Shown here: positions 1-8,638 of the stretch, piece by piece
How the letters are laid out: the number at the start of each line of letters is the position of its first letter
Numbering within the stretch: position 1 is the first letter of the stretch
Assembly: GCA_965261455.1 (NCBI GenBank)
Contig: OZ253453.1
Location: forward strand, 1,364,001 to 1,428,000
Reading direction: 5' to 3'
Length of the DNA: 64,000 bases
From: DAOUKH01 sp965261455
GTDB lineage: Bacteria > Chloroflexota > Dehalococcoidia > SHYB01
Notes under the pieces: generated by a model
The model's input: the letters and a program-made list of their open reading frames with translations, nothing else
What the model was told of the DNA's origin: nothing
Database searches by the model: none
Made by a program: the position numbers and the translations under genes

Positions 1-110
1 AAACGCCGATTCTACCTATAGTCGCCTACGGTGCTCAAGTGTTCCTGTACGATGCTTGAGGCTAGGTATTATTAGCCACCCTAAGGGATGGGGAAACGCG
101 GAGGGCAGGC

Positions 111-1241
111 ATGGCGAAGGGCGGCTTCCAAGTCTTCGACTCGGACATGCACGTGCTTGAGCCTCCCGACCTTTGGGAGCGCTACATCGACCCCGCGTTC
201 CGCGACCGGGCGCCGCGTTGTCAAACGACGGAGCCTCGCGACATGACCGTCGAGGTCGAGGGCCAGCTCATTCCCGTCCCCCAGGGCCATCGGTCTGCCG
301 GCAATATCTACCAGCGGCAGAAGGCCGAAGAGATGCAGGCGGACCAGTACAAGCACGCCATCTCCCGGTCGTGGGACTCCACGTCCCAGTTGGACGCCAT
401 GGACGACGAGGGGTTGGATGTCGCCGTCCTCTACCCCAGCCGCGGGCTCATGCCGCTGGCCATGGACGGTCTGGATCCCGCCCTCGGGGGCGCAATCGCC
501 ACCGCCTACAACAACTGGCTGTACGACTTCTGCCAGGCCGACCCAAAACGGATGTACGGTGCGGCGATGCTCTCGGTGCACGACGTGGAATCGGCGATTC
601 TGGAAGTGCGGCGCTGCGTGAAGGAGCTCGGGTTCAAAGGGATCTTCCTGCGGCCGAACGTAGTGGCCGGCCGGAACTGGTACGACCCCTACTACGACCC
701 GCTCTGGGCTGAAATCCAAGACTTGGGAATTCCTCTTGGATTCCACGAAGGCGGTCGTATTCGGCTGCCCCAGATCGGGAACAACTTCGAGAGCTCGGCG
801 CTCTACCATACCTGCTCGCATCCCATGCAAATGATGGTGACGATGGTGAGCCTGATCGGCGGCGGCGTTCTCGACCGCTTCCCCAAGCTCACGGTGGCCT
901 TTCTCGAAGCGAACTGTTCGTGGGTGCCCTGGATGTTGTGGCGCCTCAACGAGCACCTGGAGCCCGGCTCCTACGCCAGCTTCCTCCATCTCGACCTCAA
1001 GCTCACCCCGATCGAATACTTCAGGCGCCAGTGCTACACCTCCGTCGAGTGCGATGAGGAGCCCGCCAAGTACATGGTCGACTGGGTCGGCGACGACAAC
1101 GTGCTCTTCTCCACCGACTACCCCCACCTGGACTCCAAATTCCCGGAGGCGGTGGACCGGTTCCTGGAGATGCCGTTCCCCGAGGCGACCAAGCGCAAGT
1201 TCCTCTGGGACAACTGCTCGCGCTACTACAACCTCTCCTGA
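111..1241 (+). CDS. Amidohydrolase family (PF04909-type) TIM-barrel metal-dependent hydrolase
   Basis: A 376-aa protein of the amidohydrolase_2/ACMSD-like family, whose members hydrolyse or decarboxylate small, often aromatic, acids in the cytoplasm. The N-terminal metal motif reads DSDMH (D12-x-H14) rather than the classic HxH. A barrel His lies in GFHEGG near residue 213 and the C-terminal metal Asp in STDYPH near residue 335. The ATG at 111 follows a GGAGGG-type ribosome binding site. A TATTAT hexamer at 67-72 could be a -10 box but has no convincing -35. It is the first of ten members of this family in the window and is followed at 90 bp by an alcohol dehydrogenase on the same strand. The family call is firm; the substrate is unknown. 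Confidence 0.9.
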   Translation: MAKGGFQVFDSDMHVLEPPDLWERYIDPAFRDRAPRCQTTEPRDMTVEVEGQLIPVPQGHRSAGNIYQRQKAEEMQADQYKHAISRSWDSTSQLDAMDDEGLDVAVLYPSRGLMPLAMDGLDPALGGAIATAYNNWLYDFCQADPKRMYGAAMLSVHDVESAILEVRRCVKELGFKGIFLRPNVVAGRNWYDPYYDPLWAEIQDLGIPLGFHEGGRIRLPQIGNNFESSALYHTCSHPMQMMVTMVSLIGGGVLDRFPKLTVAFLEANCSWVPWMLWRLNEHLEPGSYASFLHLDLKLTPIEYFRRQCYTSVECDEEPAKYMVDWVGDDNVLFSTDYPHLDSKFPEAVDRFLEMPFPEATKRKFLWDNCSRYYNLS

Positions 1242-1331
1242 CTGTCCGAGCTTTCGCGACCGCACGGAGCGGGCCTCTACTGGGAGATGCAGCCGCCCCC
1301 GCTGCCCGCGTGTCTGTCTGAGGAGAAATCG

Positions 1332-2453
1332 ATGAAGGGACGAGTCGCGATCCTAAAGGGCTATGGGGAGGGGTACGACCTCGAGGAGCACCCAGTCCCC
1401 GACCCCGAGCCGGGAGCCATGGTCGCGAAGGTCGCCCTTGCGGGAATCTGCGGCTCCGATCTCCACGCCTGGCGCGGAGATCTCTCCGAGACCTCCTCCC
1501 CTACCTTCAGCAGCCCTCAGGCGCCTGGCCTAGCCCAGGGTCACGAGATGACCGGCTCCGTCTACCGCCTGGGCAAGGGACTGACCACCGACGCCATGGG
1601 CCAACCCCTTCGGGAAGGCGACCGCATCTGCTACAGCATCCACTTCCCCTGCTTCCACTGCCCGATCTGTGTGCGGGGGAGCTTCAACATGTGTCCCAAT
1701 CGGCGCGGCGCCCTTCCCGCTGGGGAGTGGCCGCACTTCACCGGCACCTTCGCCGACTACTTTTACCTGCCTCCCAACCACTTTGCCTTCAAGGCGCCCC
1801 CGGAGCTGTCGGATGAAGTCCTCGCTCCGGTCAACTGCGCCATGGCCGCCGTCCTGCAAGGCTTGTCTTCCGTGGGCGTCACCGAGGGGGACTCGGTGGT
1901 GATTCAAGGGGCCGGGGCACTGGGCATCTCGGCCACGGCCTTCGCGAAGGACCTCGGCGCGCACCCCATCATCGTGCTGGATATGCTGGAGCACCGTCTG
2001 GCAATGGCCGCCGCGTTCGGCGCCGACCACACTGTCAAAGTCGACGCCTTCGCTTCCGACGAGGACCGGATCGAGCATGTCCGGGGGCTGGCCGGCGGCG
2101 TGGGAGCGGACCTTGTCGTCGAGCTCGTCGGCAAGGCCGAGCTGCTCCCGGAAGGGGTGGCGATGCTGCGCCGCGGCGGCACGTTCCTTGAGATCGGCAA
2201 CATGGTGTGGGGACGCACCGTCCCCTTCGACCCCTCGACCATTCTTCAGGGGAAACGCATCATCGGCTCCGCCGGCTCCCACCCCTCGATGATTCCGAAA
2301 GTCCTTGACTTCCTTGTGAAGAATCGGGAGCGCTACCCCTTCGAGCGCCTTGCCTCCCACAAGTTCAACCTCGCGGACATCAACCACGCCTTCGGCCAAG
2401 CCGATTGGGCTACGGGGAAGTCCGACGTTATCCGAGCCTACCTCGCCCCTTAG
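1332..2453 (+). CDS. Zinc-dependent alcohol dehydrogenase (MDR superfamily)
   Basis: A 373-aa medium-chain dehydrogenase/reductase that should oxidise an alcohol, or reduce the carbonyl, with NAD(P). Catalytic zinc ligands are visible in GICGSDLHAWRGD and in GHEMTG. A structural-zinc cluster of spaced cysteines follows (CFHCPICVRGSFNMC). The Rossmann glycine stretch is GAGALG near residue 197. The ATG at 1332 is preceded by AGGAGAAATCG, a clear ribosome binding site, so upstream in-frame codons from 1287 are not used. It lies between an amidohydrolase and a CoA transferase, consistent with a catabolic operon. The true substrate cannot be inferred. Confidence 0.9.
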   Translation: MKGRVAILKGYGEGYDLEEHPVPDPEPGAMVAKVALAGICGSDLHAWRGDLSETSSPTFSSPQAPGLAQGHEMTGSVYRLGKGLTTDAMGQPLREGDRICYSIHFPCFHCPICVRGSFNMCPNRRGALPAGEWPHFTGTFADYFYLPPNHFAFKAPPELSDEVLAPVNCAMAAVLQGLSSVGVTEGDSVVIQGAGALGISATAFAKDLGAHPIIVLDMLEHRLAMAAAFGADHTVKVDAFASDEDRIEHVRGLAGGVGADLVVELVGKAELLPEGVAMLRRGGTFLEIGNMVWGRTVPFDPSTILQGKRIIGSAGSHPSMIPKVLDFLVKNRERYPFERLASHKFNLADINHAFGQADWATGKSDVIRAYLAP

Positions 2454-2627
2454 CTGAGGACTTCCCGCCAAACGCCGCTCGGACGCCCAACAGGTAAGCT
2501 GCCATCTGGTTCCGATTGCCCTCGGCTAGCCCGCCCCTCCATCCCTTGCCGAAGGCGGGTAGGCCCATACGGCGGCGCTCAGGCCAGGCGGTCGGTCAAG
2601 GGATCGTGATTCTCGGGAGATAGCAAG

Positions 2628-5072
2628 ATGCACGGCCTCCGTGTGCTCGATCTCAGTCGCGGCATTGCCGGCGAGTTTTGCGCCCGGCTGCTCTGCGGCT
2701 ATGGCGCTGAGGTCATCAAGGTCGAGCATCCCCAGCACCCCAGCGCCACGCGCGGCATTCCGCCCTTTCTCCGGGACGAGCCTGGGCTGGACCGGAGTGC
2801 GCTCTTTTGGCACCTCAACGGCGGCAAGCAGGGAATTACCCTGGACCTGAGTTCCGCCGCCGGTAGGCATGCGGCGATGGGGCTTGCCGCCATTGCCGAC
2901 GTGGTTATAGAAGACCTGACGCCTGGCGCCCTCGACGACATGGGCCTGGGCTATGCGTCCCTGCGCCGAGCCAGACCGGACGTCATTCTCACTTCGGTCA
3001 CGCCCTTTGGGCAAAGCGGGCCCATGCGGGGGCACGAGGCCACGGAGCTGGGGTTGCTGGCCGCCGGAGGGGAGCTCTACATCACTGGCGCCCCGGACCG
3101 GGAACCCATCAAGCCGGGGGCGCACCTTGCCTCCCACGCCGGCGGCCTCCAGGCCGTCGTAGCCACTTCCGCCGCCCTGTGCCTTCGTCAGGTGACCGGT
3201 ATGGGCCGGCATATCGACGTCTCAGTCCAGGAGGCCGTCGGAATGTTCCTCAGCGGGGGGCCTGCCTGGGTCCACCACTTCGGCCAGACCCAGACTCGCG
3301 TCGCAGCTCGTGTGGCCCAAGCGATGGTGCGCCATGCCTACTCCGGCAACATTCTGCAGTGCAGCGACGGTTACCTCTGGTTCGGCACGGGGCACAACCA
3401 GGACATGATTGGACTACTTGTCGGCAGGGATGACTTGGCATCCCCCGAGCTTTGGCGTCAGCCAGGCCTGCATGCCGACGAGATCGATGCCGCCATCGAA
3501 GCCTGGACAATCTCGCGGACACGACAAGAAGTCACCGCGCTGGCGCAGGAGCTCAACATCGCCGTCGCCCCGGTGCTCACCCTCCAAGAGGTCTTGGAGA
3601 ATCCCCAACACGCCGCCCGAGAATTCTTCCAATCGGCGAGGCATCCCGCTTTCGGCGACTTACTGGCCCTTGGCGCTCCGGTCCGATGCAAGGAACTAGC
3701 CTGGCGCGTGGGACCGGCCCCAGCCCTCGGCGAGCACAATGCCCAGGTCTTCCAGCAAGTCTTGGGCGGTTCCCCAGCGAACGCCAATCCATCGTCCCAG
3801 GGGAAGGGCGACGCCCCACCCACGGCTCCGCTCAAGTCCATCCAGCCACTGGAGCGGCTGCGCGTCCTGGACCTCACCAACAACGTGGCTGGGCCTTTCG
3901 GGACGCTGGCACTCGCCAGCTTGGGCGCCGAGGTCATCAAGGTCGAGCGACCGTGGATCTCGGAGCTGCGCGAGGGGCGGCGAATAACGCCTCCCGCTAA
4001 GCCGGGCGCCCCGGACGAATCCTACAATCGCGTCTTGTGGTTCAACGAGGTCAACAGGGGCAAGCGAAGCGTCCCCATAGATATATCGTCAGACGAGGGG
4101 AGGCGACTCCTTCTCGATCTGGCGTCCGTGAGCGACGTTATCGTGAGCAACTTTTCGACCCGCGTCATGAACAACCTCGCCCTCGACTACGAGACCCTCG
4201 TTAAGGTAAGGCCGGACATCATCTACGCCACGGTGTCGGGATACGGCTCTACCGGTCCGGCAGCGTCCTGGAGCGCCGCCGGACCGGCCATCGACGCAGC
4301 CTCCGGCATTGCCTGGCTGACCGGCTATCCGGACGGCCCACCTCTGCGTCCGGGAAACTTCGTCCCCGACCCCATCGCCGGTCTGTATCTCGCTTGGGCC
4401 GTGCTGATGGCCGTCTACCGCCGCCGCGAGTCGGGCAAGGGTGAACGCATCGACCTCTCCATGCTCGAGGGCATGGAGCACATCGTCGGCGGAGAGCTAG
4501 TAGCGGCCGCGGCCGGAGCCGCCGTTCCCGCCAAGACCGGCAACGACATCGAAGGCATGGCGCCCCACGGCTGCTTTCCCTGCGCGGGCGACGACGCCTG
4601 GATCGTCATAGCCGTCGAGAACGACCGACAGTGGCTGTCGCTCTGCGACGTCATGGGCAGGCCCTCCTGGGGCCGGGACGAGCGGTGGCGTCACGCCCAA
4701 GCCCGGTGGGAACAGCGGGAGAGCCTCCATTGGCTCCTAGCAGACTGGACCGCGTCGCAGGACCGTTTCGATCTGGCGAACCGCCTCCAGGCGGCCGCCG
4801 TTCCCGCCGTGGCCGTGCTGAACTCCGCGGACCTGCTTCAGTCGCCGCACCTGTGGGAGCGGGGATATTTCGAGTTCGACCAGCATCCCCACGTACCCCC
4901 TAGTCCATTCGCCGGGTTCGGCTGGGGGCCCTTCACGTCGGAGCCACAACAGCCCGCCCCCCTCTTCAGCCAGCATCTTGACGACGTAGTTGAGCTATTG
5001 GGTATTTCGGCCCAGCAGGTTGAGCAGCTGCTGGCAGGCAGTGTGATCGTCAGAGGGCCCCGGCATGAATAA
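2628..5072 (+). CDS. Double-length CaiB/BaiF (family III) CoA transferase, tandem fusion
   Basis: An 814-aa protein made of two family III CoA-transferase domains (about residues 1-385 and 405-800); the usual enzyme is about 400 aa and works as an interlocked dimer. Each half starts with the family signature (RVLDLSRGIAGEFCARLL; RVLDLTNNVAGPFGTLAL) followed by GAEVIKVE. The catalytic Asp region differs between halves. The C-terminal half has VPDPIAGLY with Asp, as in formyl-CoA transferase (GDSNSG), while the N-terminal half reads LASHAGG with Ser. The enzyme probably moves CoA between carboxylic acids, with only one half carrying the covalent-intermediate Asp. The ATG at 2628 lies 12 nt after a weak GGGAGA site. 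An enoyl-CoA hydratase follows. Confidence 0.9.
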   Translation: MHGLRVLDLSRGIAGEFCARLLCGYGAEVIKVEHPQHPSATRGIPPFLRDEPGLDRSALFWHLNGGKQGITLDLSSAAGRHAAMGLAAIADVVIEDLTPGALDDMGLGYASLRRARPDVILTSVTPFGQSGPMRGHEATELGLLAAGGELYITGAPDREPIKPGAHLASHAGGLQAVVATSAALCLRQVTGMGRHIDVSVQEAVGMFLSGGPAWVHHFGQTQTRVAARVAQAMVRHAYSGNILQCSDGYLWFGTGHNQDMIGLLVGRDDLASPELWRQPGLHADEIDAAIEAWTISRTRQEVTALAQELNIAVAPVLTLQEVLENPQHAAREFFQSARHPAFGDLLALGAPVRCKELAWRVGPAPALGEHNAQVFQQVLGGSPANANPSSQGKGDAPPTAPLKSIQPLERLRVLDLTNNVAGPFGTLALASLGAEVIKVERPWISELREGRRITPPAKPGAPDESYNRVLWFNEVNRGKRSVPIDISSDEGRRLLLDLASVSDVIVSNFSTRVMNNLALDYETLVKVRPDIIYATVSGYGSTGPAASWSAAGPAIDAASGIAWLTGYPDGPPLRPGNFVPDPIAGLYLAWAVLMAVYRRRESGKGERIDLSMLEGMEHIVGGELVAAAAGAAVPAKTGNDIEGMAPHGCFPCAGDDAWIVIAVENDRQWLSLCDVMGRPSWGRDERWRHAQARWEQRESLHWLLADWTASQDRFDLANRLQAAAVPAVAVLNSADLLQSPHLWERGYFEFDQHPHVPPSPFAGFGWGPFTSEPQQPAPLFSQHLDDVVELLGISAQQVEQLLAGSVIVRGPRHE

Positions 5073-5242
5073 GGCGCCATCTCACAATCGCATGACCTCG
5101 GGACTTTCGCCTTCATAGTCCCTCGCCACACCCCCGATTATCGGATCTCGCACCTTGACAGGCTCGGCGCACCCGACATATAAGGCGGATGGTCAGGCTC
5201 GGCGGGACGAAGACGCGGCGGCAAGTGAAAGGTGGAAAACGA

Positions 5243-6049
5243 GTGCCTATCGAATACGAGAAAAAAGACAAGATCGCCTATATCACGATCAACGGCCGCA
5301 ACGAGGTCAATCCGTTCTCGCCCGAGATGTACCAAGAGCTGTACCACGTCTTCAAAGACTTCCGCGACGACCGGAAGCTGAGCGTCGCCATCATCACCGG
5401 CGAGGGAAGCAAGGCGTTCTCGGTGGGCGGCGACCTCAAACGGATGGTGAAGTCGGCGGACGAATTGGACCACCTGGAGATCTTCGAGCGGATCTGGTAC
5501 CCGCACACCGAGCCCTTGGGCTATCCATCCGCCCTTCACGACGTCTTCAGCCTGCAAATGTGGAAGCCTATCGTTGCGGCGGTCAACGGCTATTGTCTGG
5601 CGGCGGGGCTGGAGATCCTTCTGCTCATGACGGATATTCGCGTCGTTTCGGACGACGCCAAGTTCGGCTTCGCCGAGGTTTTGCGAGGGCTGGCTGGGGG
5701 AGCGAACACTGGAGTTACGATGCAGATTCCCCACTGCATCGCCATGGAGCTGTTGCTGACCGGGGAGATGATGGACGCCCAGGATGCCTGGCGGTCGGGC
5801 CTGGTGAACAAAGTCGTTCCCAAGGACCAAGTGTTGCCCGTGGCCGAGGAGTACGCTCGGAAGCTGAGCAAGATCCCTCCCCAAGTCCTGCGCGTGCAGA
5901 AGGAGATGGCCGCCGTCACCGGCGATGTGCCGCGAAGCATGGTCCTCCAATACGCGAGGATCCTTGGGGCCATGCAGCGCGTGGTCCCGGACGCCTACGA
6001 GGGCCAGATCTCCTTCCTCGAGCGGCGCGACCCCGATTACAAGGGCTAA
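5243..6049 (+). CDS. Enoyl-CoA hydratase/isomerase (crotonase) family protein
   Basis: A 268-aa crotonase-fold enzyme acting on acyl-CoA thioesters, probably hydration or isomerisation of an enoyl-CoA made after CoA transfer by the upstream enzyme. Oxyanion-hole segments are AFSVGGDL and YCLAAGLE, and FAEVLRGLAG carries a glutamate at a catalytic position. GTG at 5243 is chosen because AGGTGG lies 7 nt upstream and the protein then begins PIEYEKKDKIAYI like other crotonases. An in-frame ATG at 5189 would add 18 basic residues that do not look like family sequence. Convincing members also lie at 27452-28243 and 32174-32962 (-). Confidence 0.88.
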   Translation: MPIEYEKKDKIAYITINGRNEVNPFSPEMYQELYHVFKDFRDDRKLSVAIITGEGSKAFSVGGDLKRMVKSADELDHLEIFERIWYPHTEPLGYPSALHDVFSLQMWKPIVAAVNGYCLAAGLEILLLMTDIRVVSDDAKFGFAEVLRGLAGGANTGVTMQIPHCIAMELLLTGEMMDAQDAWRSGLVNKVVPKDQVLPVAEEYARKLSKIPPQVLRVQKEMAAVTGDVPRSMVLQYARILGAMQRVVPDAYEGQISFLERRDPDYKG

Positions 6050-6293
6050 CAGCCGCTAGCGTAGGAGGGTAGGCGTTCCCCCTGGCTCTCCCTCATGCCA
6101 AGGCCGTCGGCGTTGCCACTGTCGGCGTCTTCGCATCTCCCGGCGAAGCGCCCGGCTCGACGACGCTCCGGCCTGCACGAGCCCGAATCACGTATACTCC
6201 TCGGAAATCGAGCCTAGTCGCCGGGGATACGGCTGACTCATTCCTCCCTCGACCGTGCTCGCAGGCGCCTAGGCGCTGCAGGGACCTTACTTC

Positions 6294-7250
6294 GTGAAGG
6301 CCTATATCGTCCGCCGCCTGTTCCTCACGATTCCCACGCTTTTCCTCGTCTCCGTCTTTATCTTCATCATCTTGCGACTTCTGCCGGGTGACGTCGCCCT
6401 CATCATCCTGACCGGCGGCGGGACCACGCAAATCGACCCCCAGCAGTATGCCGAGCTCCGCCAGCAGTTGGGGCTCAACGACCCCTGGCACGTGCAGTAT
6501 TTCGACTGGGTATGGGGCATGCTGCGGCTGGAGGGCGGCGACTCCTTGTGGACCGGCAATCCCGTCTTTGAAGACATCTCACGAGCTCTGCCGGCGACGC
6601 TTCAGTTGACCATCATGGCGTTGCTCATCTCCCTTGTTATCGCGATTCCCCTTGGCGTCCTGAGCGCCATGTACCGCAATAGCCTCTTGGACTACGCCAT
6701 GAGGATCGTCGCGATCTCGGGGCTGGCCATGCCAGACTTTCTGGTGGGGGCGATGCTCATCTTCATCATGGTCGTCTTCTTTAACTGGATACCGCCCCTC
6801 GACTACGCCGGCTTCTTCGAGAACCCCGCCAGCAATCTGCAGCAGATGATCTGGCCGGCCTTGATTCTGGGATACATCCAAGCGGCGTTCCTGGCCCGGA
6901 TGATCCGGTCGACGACGCTTGAGGTGCTGGGCCAGGACTACATCCGCACCGCCTGGTCCAAGGGGCTGGGCTCCCGGCACATCTACATTCGGCACGCCCT
7001 GCGCAACGCGCTCCTTCCCGTGGTCACGGTGGCCGGCATTCAAACGACTCAACTCCTTGGCGGGGCCGTCATCGTCGAGAACATCTTCGCCATACCCGGG
7101 CTTGGCTTTAAGCTCCTGGAGGCCATCGTCAACCGGGACTGGGTCACCCTCCAGACCGTGGTGACCCTCTTTGCCCTTGCCATCCTGCTCATCAATCTGT
7201 TCATCGATCTTCTCTACGGTTGGCTCGACCCTCGGATTCGGTACGGGTAA
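6294..7250 (+). CDS. ABC transporter permease, dipeptide/oligopeptide type (DppB-like)
   Basis: A 318-aa integral membrane subunit of the BPD_transp_1 family for peptide/nickel/opine-type uptake. It starts with the typical DppB N-terminus (short basic segment, first helix, then FRLLPGD-like LRLLPGDVA) and has about six membrane helices. The coupling loop for the ATPase is visible near residues 220-240 (DYIRTAWSKGLG). GTG at 6294 is the start; a TATACT hexamer at 6193-6198 may be a -10 box in the 244-bp upstream gap, which otherwise holds nothing recognisable. The DppC-type partner follows after 18 bp. No ATP-binding subunit is nearby. Confidence 0.92.
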   Translation: MKAYIVRRLFLTIPTLFLVSVFIFIILRLLPGDVALIILTGGGTTQIDPQQYAELRQQLGLNDPWHVQYFDWVWGMLRLEGGDSLWTGNPVFEDISRALPATLQLTIMALLISLVIAIPLGVLSAMYRNSLLDYAMRIVAISGLAMPDFLVGAMLIFIMVVFFNWIPPLDYAGFFENPASNLQQMIWPALILGYIQAAFLARMIRSTTLEVLGQDYIRTAWSKGLGSRHIYIRHALRNALLPVVTVAGIQTTQLLGGAVIVENIFAIPGLGFKLLEAIVNRDWVTLQTVVTLFALAILLINLFIDLLYGWLDPRIRYG

Positions 7251-7268
7251 CAGGGAGGCTGCGCGCCG

Positions 7269-8177
7269 TTGCGGAACGACCAAGCAATCGGGATCACGGC
7301 GAGTCTCTCGGGGAGTGCGTACGCCGCGTTGCACCGCTGGGGGGCGAGAGCCGTCCGCTTCGCTAGGGATAACCCTGTGGCGGCGATCGCCGCGTTGATT
7401 CTGTTCGTCCTGGGATTCCTGGCCGCCTTTGGGCCGCTCATCTCCCCATTTGACCCCCTGGAATTCCACTCCAAAGAAAGGTTCGCCAGCCCCTCGGGGA
7501 CCTACCTCATGGGCACGGATGAGTTCGGCCGCGATCAACTCAGCCGGCTGATCGCAGGGACCCGCTCCATCTTCACCATCGTCGTGGTCTCCGTGGCTAT
7601 CGGAGTCACCGCCGGAGCCCTGATCGGCCTCATCAGCGGCTATCGCGGCGGATGGCTGGACAGCATTCTGCAGCGGTTCATGGACAGCATGATGGCCATC
7701 CCGCTTCTGGTCCTGACCCTCGCTATCCTGGCGATGCTGGGGCGCAACGACATCAACGTCATCGGGGCCATCGCCGCGGTCAACGTGCCCATTGCCAACC
7801 GGGTGATCCGCTCGGCGACCTTATCCGCCAAAGAAGAGCTCTACGTCACCGCCGCTAAGGCCCTCGGGGCTTCCGACTGGCGCATCAGTCTGCGGCACAT
7901 CGGCCCGAACGTGTTGGCCCCATACTTGGTTGTCGTCACCACCCAGTTGAGCTGGGCGATCATCGTTGCGTCCGCATTGTCGTTCCTGGGAGTCGCCTCG
8001 CCCCCGCCCGAGCCTTCCTGGGGAAGAATGATGTCCGAAGGCGCTCGCGAATTCGCCGAACGGGCGCCATGGCTCGCCGTCTTTCCCGCGGTCTTCGTAT
8101 TCTTGACCGTGCTAAGCTTCAACCTTGTGGGCGACGTCCTGCGCGACTCCCTGGACCCCAGACTGCGCGGACGCTGA
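7269..8177 (+). CDS. ABC transporter permease, dipeptide/oligopeptide type (DppC-like)
   Basis: A 302-aa permease pairing with the upstream DppB-type subunit. Visible features are the DppC N-terminal helix (residues about 40-60), HxxGTDxxGRD-like segment LMGTDEFGRDQLSRL after it, and the ATPase-contact loop ELYVTAAKALGASDW. The C-terminus SLDPRLRGR is typical. TTG at 7269 is used, with AGGGAGG about 10 nt upstream. Solute-binding partners are probably the lipoproteins at 9835 and 13500. The ATPases must be encoded outside this window. Confidence 0.92.
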   Translation: MRNDQAIGITASLSGSAYAALHRWGARAVRFARDNPVAAIAALILFVLGFLAAFGPLISPFDPLEFHSKERFASPSGTYLMGTDEFGRDQLSRLIAGTRSIFTIVVVSVAIGVTAGALIGLISGYRGGWLDSILQRFMDSMMAIPLLVLTLAILAMLGRNDINVIGAIAAVNVPIANRVIRSATLSAKEELYVTAAKALGASDWRISLRHIGPNVLAPYLVVVTTQLSWAIIVASALSFLGVASPPPEPSWGRMMSEGAREFAERAPWLAVFPAVFVFLTVLSFNLVGDVLRDSLDPRLRGR

Positions 8178-8196
8178 CGGTCCGCCGAGTACGACG

Positions 8197-8511
8197 ATGG
8201 CGAAGCAGTATCCGCTTGCCAAGGTATCGGAGTTGCAGCCGGGCGAGATGAAGCTCGTCGTGGCCAACAGGGAGCGGCTGCTCCTGGCGAACGTCGACGG
8301 CGTGTTCCACGTCATCAGCGACACCTGCACCCACAAGAGGACCTCGCTGTCGCAAGGCATGCTCGAGGGCGCTCTGGTGGAATGCCCCTTGCACTTCGCT
8401 CGCTTCGACGTCCGGACCGGTGCGTTCATCGATGGCCCCTACACGACCAACGTGGCCCGCTACGAGGCCACGGTCAGGGGAGACACGGTGTACGTCGAAA
8501 TGGATAGCTAG
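8197..8511 (+). CDS. Rieske [2Fe-2S] ferredoxin-like protein
   Basis: A 104-aa single Rieske domain. The cluster ligands are visible as CTH (residues about 45-47) and CPLH (about 65-68), which bind the [2Fe-2S] centre through two Cys and two His. Stand-alone proteins of this size are electron carriers for ring-hydroxylating oxygenases or regulate other redox enzymes. No oxygenase alpha subunit is nearby, so the partner is unknown. ATG at 8197 gives the normal ferredoxin length; a longer frame from 8125 overlaps the permease gene and has no Rieske-like sequence. It sits 19 bp after the permease and is likely co-transcribed. Confidence 0.9.
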   Translation: MAKQYPLAKVSELQPGEMKLVVANRERLLLANVDGVFHVISDTCTHKRTSLSQGMLEGALVECPLHFARFDVRTGAFIDGPYTTNVARYEATVRGDTVYVEMDS

Positions 8512-8551
8512 AGACGACCGCTCGTCACGATAACGCAACAGAAGGGAATTC

Positions 8552-8580
8552 TTGACATCACCTGAGCGCAATGCTATACC
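8552..8580 (+). promoter_or_regulatory. Sigma-70-type promoter with extended -10
   Basis: TTGACA at 8552-8557, a 17-bp spacer, and TATACC at 8575-8580 preceded by TGC (extended -10). It lies 58 bp upstream of the amidohydrolase ATG at 8639 and just after the Rieske gene. This is the best consensus promoter seen in the window. Confidence 0.6.
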
Positions 8581-8638
8581 GTGCCTACTTGCCCGGGCAT
8601 TCAAGCAGGGGTGGCGGGCGTGACGGAGGGGGTGCCCC

